Both the position numbers and the translations under genes were made by a program. DNA of 5,422 bases from Oleiagrimonas sp964566965 (GTDB lineage: Bacteria > Pseudomonadota > Gammaproteobacteria > Xanthomonadales > Rhodanobacteraceae), in NCBI GenBank assembly GCA_964566965.1, contig CAZMKO010000119.1, positions 1 to 5,422 on the forward strand. The letters run 5' to 3'. Below the pieces are notes generated by a model. The model was not told the DNA's origin, ran no database searches, and was given only the letters and a program-made list of their open reading frames with translations. Positions 1 through 5,422 of this stretch are shown piece by piece (positions within the stretch are counted from its first letter, which is position 1; every line of letters begins with the position of its first letter).

Positions 1-22
1 CCCCCGTGGGGACGACGGAACG

Positions 23-982
23 TCAGTCCGGTCGGCGCGCGTAGCGCCGCGCGATCACCGCGCACACCATCAATTGGATCTGGTGGAACAGCATCAGCGG
101 CAACACGATCACGCCCAGTGGATGGCCGGCGAACATCACCTGTGCCATCGGCACACCGCTGGCCAGGCTTTTCTTGGAGCCGCAGAACACGATGGTGATC
201 TCATCCTCCTTGTCGAAGCCGAGACGCCGCGCAGCGAACGAGGTCAGAAACAGGATCAGCGCCAGCAACACCACGCTGACCACCAGCAACCCGCCCAGCA
301 CCGGCCACGGCACCTCGTGCCACAGGCCCTGCAACACCGAAGCACTGAACGCCGTGTACACCACCAGCAGGATCGAGCCCTGGTCCACGCCACGCACCAG
401 CACGCCGTGGCGTTGCACCCATCCGCCGATCCAGCGTTGCGCCACCTGGCCGGCCACGAACGGCACCAGCAGCAGCAACACGATGTCCGCCACCTGATCC
501 GGCGACATGCCGCCTTCCTTCGCCCCCAGCATGATGCCGGCCAGCAGCGGCGTGAAGGCGATGCCGAGCAGGCTGGAGGCCGACGCCGCGCACACCGCTG
601 CCGAGACATTGCCGCGCGCCATCGAAGTGAAGGCGATCGACGATTGCACCGTGGATGGCACCGCACACAGGAACAACACGCCCAGGTAAAGACTCGGCGT
701 GACCAGTGGTTGCAGCAGCGGGCGCAGCGCCAGACCCAGAATCGGGAACACCACGAACGTGCTGGCCAGCACCACCACGTGCAAACGCCAGTGCAGCAAC
801 CCGGCCACCACCGCCTGGCGCGACAACTTGGCACCGTGCAGGAAAAACAACAACGCGATGGCGATCCGCGTCAACCAGTCGAACACCGGCACGCCGGCCC
901 CTCTGGCGGGCATCACGCTGGCCGCGAGCACCATCAGCAGCAGGGCGCAAGTGAAACGATCGGGAACGAGGCGTCGCCACAT
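23..982 (-). CDS. yfeH: YfeH-type SBF-like transporter (bile acid:sodium symporter superfamily)
   Basis: Predicted inner-membrane secondary transporter of 319 residues with about nine or ten hydrophobic segments. It matches E. coli YfeH (SBF-like family) as I remember it over nearly the whole length. Shared blocks are FFLHGAKLSR (46-55), HWRLH (64-68), PSTVQSSIAFTSMARGN (109-125), SASSLLGI (134-141), DEITIVFCGSKKSLASG (260-276) and LPLMLFHQIQLMVCAV (294-309). The substrate is unknown; the family name comes from distant bile-acid carriers and does not imply bile acid transport. I chose ATG 982 because GGAG lies 8 bases upstream and because the resulting N-terminus (MWRRLVPDRFT) lines up with the start of YfeH. 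An in-frame ATG at 1012 would add 10 residues and has a poorer ribosome site. It is transcribed divergently from the LysR-type gene at 1068, the same arrangement as yfeH/yfeR in enteric bacteria, so control by that regulator is inferred. The frame is intact to TGA at 23-25. Confidence 0.93.
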   Translation of the reverse strand: MWRRLVPDRFTCALLLMVLAASVMPARGAGVPVFDWLTRIAIALLFFLHGAKLSRQAVVAGLLHWRLHVVVLASTFVVFPILGLALRPLLQPLVTPSLYLGVLFLCAVPSTVQSSIAFTSMARGNVSAAVCAASASSLLGIAFTPLLAGIMLGAKEGGMSPDQVADIVLLLLVPFVAGQVAQRWIGGWVQRHGVLVRGVDQGSILLVVYTAFSASVLQGLWHEVPWPVLGGLLVVSVVLLALILFLTSFAARRLGFDKEDEITIVFCGSKKSLASGVPMAQVMFAGHPLGVIVLPLMLFHQIQLMVCAVIARRYARRPD

Positions 983-990
983 GGTGCGGA

Positions 991-994
991 CTCC
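991..994 (-). promoter_or_regulatory. Shine-Dalgarno site that sets the yfeH start
   Basis: GGAG on the minus strand, 8 bases before ATG 982. It is the best ribosome site near the gene's two possible starts, and it favours 982 over ATG 1012, whose upstream purines (AGGCGGA) sit less well spaced. Confidence 0.65.
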
Positions 995-1026
995 AGAAAA
1001 GGCAGAACCCATTACAGCGTCCGCCT

Positions 1027-1041
1027 ATTGATAAATCCAAT
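1027..1041. promoter_or_regulatory. Candidate LysR-type operator (T-N11-A palindrome)
   Basis: The 15-base sequence ATTGATAAATCCAAT has perfect 4-base arms (ATTG/CAAT) around 7 bases, so its inner T and A are 11 bases apart, the classic LysR-type T-N11-A form. It lies in the divergent gap between the transporter and the LysR-type gene, 45-59 bases upstream of the transporter ATG. A weak minus-strand -10-like TATCAA (1033-1028) overlaps it. The palindrome is seen directly; binding by the neighbouring regulator is inferred. Confidence 0.5.
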
Positions 1042-1046
1042 GGTTT

Positions 1047-1079
1047 TGGTGCAATCATTGATGCACCATGAGCATCAAT
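1047..1079. promoter_or_regulatory. Overlapping inverted repeats over the yfeR start codon
   Basis: Three perfect inverted repeats overlap here: TGGTGCA (1047-1053) with TGCACCA (1062-1068); CAAT-C-ATTG (1052-1060); and ATTGATGC (1057-1064) with GCATCAAT (1072-1079), whose 7-base loop contains the ATG at 1068. They could be an autoregulatory operator. Alternatively, in the mRNA they could be competing hairpins that hide or expose the start codon, since no good Shine-Dalgarno precedes it. The repeats are seen; the function is inferred. Confidence 0.4.
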
Positions 1080-1978
1080 ATCCGTTTGCGCCAATTGCGC
1101 ACCTTCATCGCTGTGGCCCGGCATCGGCATTTCCATCGTGCCGCGGCGGCATTGCACCTGACCCAACCGCGGTCAGCCGCCAGGTGGCCGACCTGGAGGC
1201 CGCCCTGGGCGTACGCCTGCTGGACCGCAGCACCCGCGAGGTGACGCCCACCGCCACCGGACGCTACCTGCAACATGCCCTGGAGCGCTCGCTGGGCGAG
1301 CTGGATGACATCCTGGCGCACGCCCGCGACCAGGGCCAGGCCCGTCGCGGCGTGGTCCACGTGGCCGCCGGGCCCACCCCGTCGGCGGAGCTGATGCCGG
1401 CCTGCATCGCCGCATGCGCCCGCGACTGGCCGCAAGTGACGATCCACCTGCGCGACCTGACCCAGGACCGGGTACTGGACAGCGTCCGCCGTGGCGAAGT
1501 GGATTTCGGTCTGGCCATCGACCCGCCGGACGCACACCGCTACACCTGCGAAACCATCATGCACGACGCCTTCGTGCTGGCCTGCCCGGCAGGCCACCCG
1601 CTGACCCGCCTGAAACGCGTGACGTGGAAAAAACTGGCCGACGAACCGCTGGTGCTGCTGGACCACACCTCCGGCAGCCGACGCCTGATCGACGAGGTGT
1701 TCCGCGAATACGGCATCGCACCGCATGTGGTGCAGCAGACACGGCACACCCACACGGCTTATCGCATGCTGGAAGCGGGCCTCGGCATCAGCGTGATGCC
1801 GGGCCTGGCATGGCCGGACTCGCCGGCACTGGTCACCCGTCCCCTGGCACCACGCGTACGCCGCGCCATCACCCTGGTGCGCCGCCGCCACCGCTCATTG
1901 ACGCCACCGGCGGAGCTGGTGTGGGAAGCGCTGCGGGCCATCGCAGCCAGCCACGGGCGGGCCGTCGCTGACCGCTGA
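1068..1978 (+). pseudogene. yfeR: YfeR-type LysR-family regulator, frameshifted in the HTH
   Basis: LysR-type transcriptional regulator whose reading frame is broken by one missing base. From ATG 1068 the frame reads MSINIRLRQLRTFIAVARH and then LHLTQ, the start of a LysR winged helix-turn-helix. After CAA (1164-1166) only CC remains of the next proline codon, and the sense continues one frame over at 1169 as AVSRQVADLEAALGVRLLDR. The uncorrected frame stops at TGA 1242-1244 after 58 residues. Restoring one base gives a normal 303-residue protein: HTH about 6-65, then a substrate-binding effector domain about 95-295 containing GEVDFGLAID, GSRRLIDEV and LEAGLGISVMPG. RSTREV and LVRRRHRSL resemble E. 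coli YfeR as I remember it, and the gene is divergent from yfeH, as in enterics, where YfeR is described as responding to osmolarity. Downstream of the break the frame is clean to TGA 1976-1978, so the lesion is recent or a sequence error. An ATG at 1061 is in the downstream frame, but its N-terminus lacks the first HTH helices and is unlikely to be functional. Confidence 0.88.
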
Positions 1979-1991
1979 TCGCCGAGATCAG
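1975..1991. terminator. Small hairpin at the convergent stop codons
   Basis: CTGATC (1975-1980) and GATCAG (1986-1991) form a perfect 6-base inverted repeat around GCCGA. The arms contain the stop codons of both converging genes, which are only 9 bases apart. It may act as a bidirectional transcription end, but there is no T run on either side and the stem is short, so it would be a weak terminator at best. Confidence 0.3.
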
Positions 1992-2461
1992 TCCTCGTCG
2001 CTGCCGCGCTTGCCCTTGGGCTGCCCCCACTCCAGCACCTTGTAAAGCACCGGATCGACCGGCGGCGCGCCGGCGGCACGGTTGAGCTTGCGGTTCTCGT
2101 CGACCATGTAGGTGTAAGACACACCGTGCTTGGGATGCACGCGCACCATGTACAGGTTGCCGCCGCGGTAATACTCCTCGATCAGCTTGCCGTCGTGGGT
2201 GGTCGCCTTCACCGTCGGCGCCGGCTCGCCGCGCGCGTCGGCACCCTCGCCACCGGGCAATGCCGGGACCGGCACGGACATCGCGTCACCGCCATCGTCC
2301 GCCTCCGGCGCGCTGGATGCCGGCACCGGCTGGCTGCCGGGGTCGTCGATCGACGGCGGCGGCAGCGCCGTCCAGGTCGACGCGGGCGCGGTCTGGGCCT
2401 GGCCGGCGCCGGTCATGAGCAGGGCGGCGATACCGGAGAACAGCAACATGGACACTTTCAT
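1988..2461 (-). CDS. Exported DUF2782 family protein
   Basis: Small protein of 157 residues with no assigned function. Residues 1-22 look like a signal peptide: a Lys at position 2, a hydrophobic core (MLLFSGIAALLMTGAG) and a likely cleavage near GQA, placing it in the periplasm or envelope. Residues 23-80 are low-complexity, rich in Pro, Ala, Gly and Asp, and probably disordered. The conserved part, about 82-147, reads TVKATTHDGKLIEEYYRGGN, then YMVRVHP, YTYMVDENRKL and PVLYKVLEWG, which I recognise as the DUF2782 family of Xanthomonadales and other gammaproteobacteria. The C-terminus is charged. I chose ATG 2461 because GGAG lies 6 bases upstream and the signal peptide begins there; an extension to 2734 would run into polA on the other strand. 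It is divergent from polA across 120 bases and convergent with the LysR-type gene. No cysteine follows the signal peptide, so it is not a lipoprotein. Family assignment is confident; the role is unknown. Confidence 0.88.
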   Translation of the reverse strand: MKVSMLLFSGIAALLMTGAGQAQTAPASTWTALPPPSIDDPGSQPVPASSAPEADDGGDAMSVPVPALPGGEGADARGEPAPTVKATTHDGKLIEEYYRGGNLYMVRVHPKHGVSYTYMVDENRKLNRAAGAPPVDPVLYKVLEWGQPKGKRGSDED

Positions 2462-2497
2462 GACGGGCTCCGCGGGCGGCCACAAGGGATGATCACG

Positions 2498-2528
2498 AGG
2501 ATAACAGCAGCCACGGCCCGGCCGGCAA
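2498..2528 (-). promoter_or_regulatory. Candidate promoter of the DUF2782 gene
   Basis: On the minus strand, TTGCCG (2528-2523) and TATCCT (2503-2498) resemble sigma-70 -35 and -10 boxes at a slightly long spacing of 19 bases. A start near 2490 would leave a leader of about 30 bases containing the GGAG ribosome site. Each box matches 4 of 6 consensus bases, so this is a weak call. Confidence 0.35.
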
Positions 2529-2553
2529 CAGCACGTGACAGGGGCGCTATCCT
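2525..2553 (+). promoter_or_regulatory. Candidate polA promoter
   Basis: TATCCT (2548-2553) is a 4-of-6 match to a sigma-70 -10 box, with a poor -35 (GCAACA, 2525-2530) at 17 bases. A start near 2560 would give a leader of about 20 bases. The -35 overlaps the opposing candidate promoter of the DUF2782 gene, so the two could compete. No convincing Shine-Dalgarno precedes the polA ATG. Confidence 0.3.
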
Positions 2554-2581
2554 GTGCAGACCCACCAACCATCCGGCCACC

Positions 2582-5368
2582 ATGTCCGACCTGACCCTGA
2601 TCGACGGCTCGTCCTACCTGTTCCGCGCCTTCCATGCACTGCCGCCGCTGACCAACGCCGCAGGCGAACCCACCGGCGCCCTGTTCGGGGTGGTCAACAT
2701 GTTGCGCGCGATCCGCGAGGCGGCGCCCAGCCACGTCGCCTTCGTCATGGACGCCTCCGGCCCCACGTTCCGCAACGCCATGTACGCCGAGTACAAGGCC
2801 AACCGTCCGCCCATGCCGGACGAGTTGCGCGCGCAGATCGAACCCATGCTGGCCCTGGTCGACGCGCTGGGCTACCCGATTTTGCGCGTCCAGGGTGTGG
2901 AAGCCGACGACGTGATCGGCACTCTTGCCCGCCAGGGCGAGGCGGCTGGCATGGCGGTGACCATCTCCACCAGCGACAAGGATTTCGCGCAGCTGGTCGG
3001 CCCCCGCATCACCCTGGTCAACACCATGACCGGCACCACCACCGACGCCGCCGGCGTACGCGAGAAGTTCGGGGTCGATCCGGCCCAGATCATCGACTAC
3101 CTGGCCCTGGTCGGCGACAAGGTGGACAACGTGCCGGGCGTGGACAAATGCGGGCCCAAGACGGCGGCCAAGTGGCTGGCCGCCTACGGCACCCTGGATG
3201 CGGTCATGGCCGACGCCGACGCCATCAAGGGCAAGATCGGCGACAACCTGCGTGCGGCCCTGGACCGCCTGCCCCTGTCGCGCGACCTGGTCACCATCAA
3301 GACCGACGTGGCGCTGGACGTCGCACCGGACGACCTGGCCTTTGGCAAGCCGGATGTGGAGGCGTTGCGGGCGTTGTATGCGCGTTACGAGTTCAAGGCG
3401 GCGTTGAAGGCGTTGGAGGCGGGACCCGGGACTCGGAACCCGGGACCCGGAAAAGCCGACTCAAGGCCAGATGCATCTTCCACGCAGGAATCCGGCAACG
3501 CCCTGGCCAATGCCTCTTCGTCCACCGATACCCCATCGAGTCCCGAGTCCCGAATCCCGAGTCCCGCCAATTACGAACTCGTCACCACCCCCGATCAACT
3601 CGACGCCTGGCGCAAACGCATCGAAGCCGCCGACCTCGTGTCCTTCGACACGGAAACCACATCGCTGGACAGCATGCGCGCGCGCGTGGTCGGCATCTCG
3701 TTGGCGGTGGAAGCCGGCGCGGCGTGCTACATCCCGATCGGTCACGATTACCCGGGAGCACCCGCGCAGCTGCCGCGCGATACGGTGCTGGCGGCGCTGA
3801 AGCCGGTACTGGAATCGGCCGACCGGCCCAAGCTGGCGCAAAACGCCAAATACGACATCAATGTGCTGTCGCGCGAGGGCGTCACCGTCGCCGGCGTGGC
3901 CCACGACACCATGCTCGAATCGTACGCCCTGAACGCCACCGCCTCGCGCCACGACATGGACACGTTGGCCAAGCGCCACCTGGACCACGACACCATCAAG
4001 TACGTCGACGTAGCCGGCAAGGGCGCCAAGCAGATCCCCTTCTCGCAGGTGGACCTGGACACCGCCTGCCGCTATGCCGCCGAGGATGCCGACATCACGC
4101 TGCAACTGCACCAGGCCCTGTGGCCGGAGCTGGAACAATCCGGGCGGCGCCTTGGCGTCTACCGTGACATCGAGATGCCGCTGGTGCCGGTCCTGGCACG
4201 CATGGAACAACGCGGCGTGCTGGTCGACGTCGCCGCGTTGCGCCGGCAGAGCGGCGAGCTGGCCACCCGCATGCAGGCGATCAAGGACGAGGCGAAGACC
4301 GCGGCCGGACACGAATTCAACCTGGACTCGCCCAAGCAGCTGCAGGCCATTTTGTTCGACGAACTGGGGCTTCCGGTCAAGGTGAAGACACCCAAGGGTG
4401 CGCCGTCGACCAACGAGGAGGCACTGGCCGCCATCGCCGACGAGCACCCGCTGCCACGGTTGGTGCTGGACTACCGCACCCTGGCCAAACTGCGTTCCAC
4501 CTACACCGAGAAGCTGGCCGACATCGTCAACCCGGACACCGGACGGGTCCACACCAGCTACCACCAGGGTGCGGTGGCCACCGGCCGCCTGTCCTCGTCC
4601 GACCCCAACCTGCAGAACATCCCGGTGCGCACCGAGGAGGGCCGTCGCATCCGCCAGGCCTTCATCGCGCCTGAGGGCTCGAAAGTGCTGGCCGCCGACT
4701 ACTCGCAGATCGAGCTGCGCATCATGGCCCACCTGTCCGGCGATACCGGGCTGCTGAAGGCGTTCCGCGACGGCGCCGACATCCATCGCGCCACGGCCGC
4801 CGAGGTTTTTGGCGAAAAACCGGCCGATGTCACCGCCAACCAGCGCCGCGCGGCCAAAGCCATCAACTTCGGCCTGATGTACGGCATGAGCGCCTTCGGC
4901 CTGGCGCGCAACCTGGGCATCGACCGCGCCGAGGCCGCCGACTACATCGAGCGCTATTTCTCCCGCTACCCCGGCGTGCGCGACTTCATGGACCGCACCC
5001 GCGAACAGGCACGCGAAACCGGCTACGTGGAGACCCTGTTCGGCCGGCGCCTGTACCTGCCGGACCTGGCCTCACGCCAGGCGGCCCGTCGCGCCGGCGC
5101 CGAACGTGCCGCCATCAATGCGCCCATGCAGGGCACGGCCGCGGACATCATCAAACGCGCCATGCTCCAGGTCGACGCCTGGCTGACCACGCGCGAGGAC
5201 GCGCACATGCTGATGCAGGTACACGACGAACTGGTCTTCGAGGTACGCGCCGATGCCGTCGACACCATCCGCAAGGGTGTCATCGAGCGCATGCAGGGTG
5301 CCGCCGAACTGGACGTGCCGCTGATCGTGGATGTGGGTGTGGGCGACAACTGGGAGCAGGCGCACTGA
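2582..5368 (+). CDS. polA: DNA polymerase I
   Basis: Family A DNA polymerase of 928 residues, which fills gaps, removes Okazaki RNA primers and acts in excision repair in the cytoplasm. The 5'-nuclease domain (about 1-280) keeps its metal-binding acids: D8, D57, E107/D109/D110 in GVEADDVIG, D132/D134 in SDKD, and D179/D182 in GDKVDNVPG. The 3'-5' exonuclease domain (about 330-520) keeps D356 and E358 in FDTET, D425 in KYDIN, and Y498/D502, so proofreading should be active. The polymerase domain (about 525-928) has motif A DYSQIELR with D706, motif B R755-K759-F763-Y767, and motif C HDE with D882 and E883. F763 is the usual residue for rejecting dideoxynucleotides. Numbering follows E. coli closely: 6 behind in the first domain, 1 ahead from the exonuclease to motif B, and equal at motif C. 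The start at ATG 2582 is chosen because MSDLTLIDGSSYLFR is the usual N-terminus and no earlier in-frame start fits. The oddity is the linker at 281-330, rich in Gly, Pro and Ser and encoded by inverted heptamer repeats. Confidence 0.98.
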   Translation: MSDLTLIDGSSYLFRAFHALPPLTNAAGEPTGALFGVVNMLRAIREAAPSHVAFVMDASGPTFRNAMYAEYKANRPPMPDELRAQIEPMLALVDALGYPILRVQGVEADDVIGTLARQGEAAGMAVTISTSDKDFAQLVGPRITLVNTMTGTTTDAAGVREKFGVDPAQIIDYLALVGDKVDNVPGVDKCGPKTAAKWLAAYGTLDAVMADADAIKGKIGDNLRAALDRLPLSRDLVTIKTDVALDVAPDDLAFGKPDVEALRALYARYEFKAALKALEAGPGTRNPGPGKADSRPDASSTQESGNALANASSSTDTPSSPESRIPSPANYELVTTPDQLDAWRKRIEAADLVSFDTETTSLDSMRARVVGISLAVEAGAACYIPIGHDYPGAPAQLPRDTVLAALKPVLESADRPKLAQNAKYDINVLSREGVTVAGVAHDTMLESYALNATASRHDMDTLAKRHLDHDTIKYVDVAGKGAKQIPFSQVDLDTACRYAAEDADITLQLHQALWPELEQSGRRLGVYRDIEMPLVPVLARMEQRGVLVDVAALRRQSGELATRMQAIKDEAKTAAGHEFNLDSPKQLQAILFDELGLPVKVKTPKGAPSTNEEALAAIADEHPLPRLVLDYRTLAKLRSTYTEKLADIVNPDTGRVHTSYHQGAVATGRLSSSDPNLQNIPVRTEEGRRIRQAFIAPEGSKVLAADYSQIELRIMAHLSGDTGLLKAFRDGADIHRATAAEVFGEKPADVTANQRRAAKAINFGLMYGMSAFGLARNLGIDRAEAADYIERYFSRYPGVRDFMDRTREQARETGYVETLFGRRLYLPDLASRQAARRAGAERAAINAPMQGTAADIIKRAMLQVDAWLTTREDAHMLMQVHDELVFEVRADAVDTIRKGVIERMQGAAELDVPLIVDVGVGDNWEQAH
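3421..3448 (+). repeat. Left arm of the heptamer inverted repeat in polA
   Basis: Four consecutive 7-base units inside the polA frame: GGGACCC, GGGACTC, GGAACCC and GGGACCC. They encode roughly residues 281-289 (GPGTRNPGP) of the interdomain linker. They are degenerate versions of the GGGACTC unit found after the polA stop, in the same orientation, and pair imperfectly (23 of 28 positions) with the arm at 3538-3565. Confidence 0.85.
3538..3565 (-). repeat. Right arm of the heptamer inverted repeat in polA
   Basis: Four consecutive units GAGTCCC, GAGTCCC, GAATCCC and GAGTCCC on the plus strand; the complement reads GGGACTC three times and GGGATTC once. They encode about residues 320-328 (SPESRIPSP). 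With the left arm they enclose 89 bases that stay open in the polA frame and encode a Ser/Ala/Asp-rich stretch. The layout resembles a small repeat-bounded element absorbed into the gene. Confidence 0.85.
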
Positions 5369-5372
5369 GGCC

Positions 5373-5422
5373 GGGACTCGGGACTCGGGACTCGGGACTC
5401 GGGACTCGGGACTCGGGACTCG
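5373..5422 (+). repeat. (GGGACTC)7 tandem array downstream of polA
   Basis: Seven perfect head-to-tail copies of GGGACTC plus one further base, starting 4 bases after the polA stop codon and running off the window edge, so the true copy number is unknown. There is no sequence between the copies. The perfect identity suggests recent expansion or ongoing slippage, in contrast with the degenerate copies inside polA. No separate polA terminator is visible before it. Confidence 0.95.

Noticed and set aside
1160..1180. Programmed ribosomal frameshift in the LysR-type gene
   Set aside because: There is no slippery heptamer, homopolymer or Shine-Dalgarno-like stimulator at the site, and LysR-type genes are not known to use one. 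A deletion or sequence error is simpler.
1055..1891. A 278-codon open frame on the minus strand
   Set aside because: It is the antisense shadow of the LysR-type gene, with biased composition and no recognisable family.
74..1978. A 634-codon open frame on the plus strand running through the transporter region into the LysR-type gene
   Set aside because: The part before about 1169 is the His/Gln-rich antisense shadow of the transporter plus the wrong frame of the regulator's N-terminus. Only 1169-1978 is meaningful protein, so it is not a fusion gene.
2462..2734. N-terminal extension of the DUF2782 protein to a start inside polA
   Set aside because: The signal peptide and GGAG site mark ATG 2461 as the start; the extension would overlap the promoter region and the polA 5' end on the other strand.
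3421..3566. Insertion sequence or transposase remnant in polA
   Set aside because: The segment has no transposase coding, no clear target-site duplication, and is only 146 bases; it fits a small repeat element instead.
3461..4786. A 441-codon open frame on the minus strand
   Set aside because: It lies opposite polA in GC-rich DNA where antisense frames stay open, has no recognisable domain, and polA fully explains the region.
5373..5422. CRISPR array
   Set aside because: The units are 7 bases long with no spacers and no cas gene nearby; it is a simple tandem repeat.

Overview
This is GC-rich chromosomal DNA (about two thirds G+C by eye), and the gene content points to a gammaproteobacterium of the Xanthomonadales (Xanthomonas/Lysobacter/Luteimonas/Stenotrophomonas group). 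The reasons are the strong GCC/CTG/CGC codon bias, a DUF2782-type exported protein divergent from polA, and GGGACTC heptamer repeats of a kind I associate with this group. The genus cannot be fixed from the window.

Layout: (1) 23-982, minus strand: a YfeH-type SBF-like (bile acid:sodium symporter family) membrane transporter. (2) 983-1067: a divergent control region with a LysR-type T-N11-A palindrome and overlapping inverted repeats that run into the next start codon. (3) 1068-1978, plus strand: a LysR-family regulator of the YfeR type, complete in length but broken by a one-base deletion in the helix-turn-helix at about 1168. (4) 1988-2461, minus strand: a small exported DUF2782 protein, convergent with the regulator. 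(5) 2462-2581: a divergent promoter region. (6) 2582-5368, plus strand: polA, DNA polymerase I, 928 residues with the catalytic residues of all three activities. (7) 5373-5422: seven perfect GGGACTC copies that run off the window edge.

The first two genes form the divergent yfeH/yfeR pair also known from enteric bacteria, where the regulator controls the transporter. Here the regulator's reading frame is interrupted, so the transporter may have lost its regulator, unless the gap is a sequence error. The DUF2782 gene and polA share an intergenic promoter region but have no evident functional link.

The most unusual structure is in polA. The linker between the 5'-nuclease and 3'-5' exonuclease domains is encoded by two inverted arms, each of four degenerate copies of the same heptamer that forms the perfect array after the polA stop codon. 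It looks like a dispersed intergenic repeat element accommodated in frame in an essential-type housekeeping gene. I see no phage, CRISPR, insertion sequence, rRNA or tRNA.
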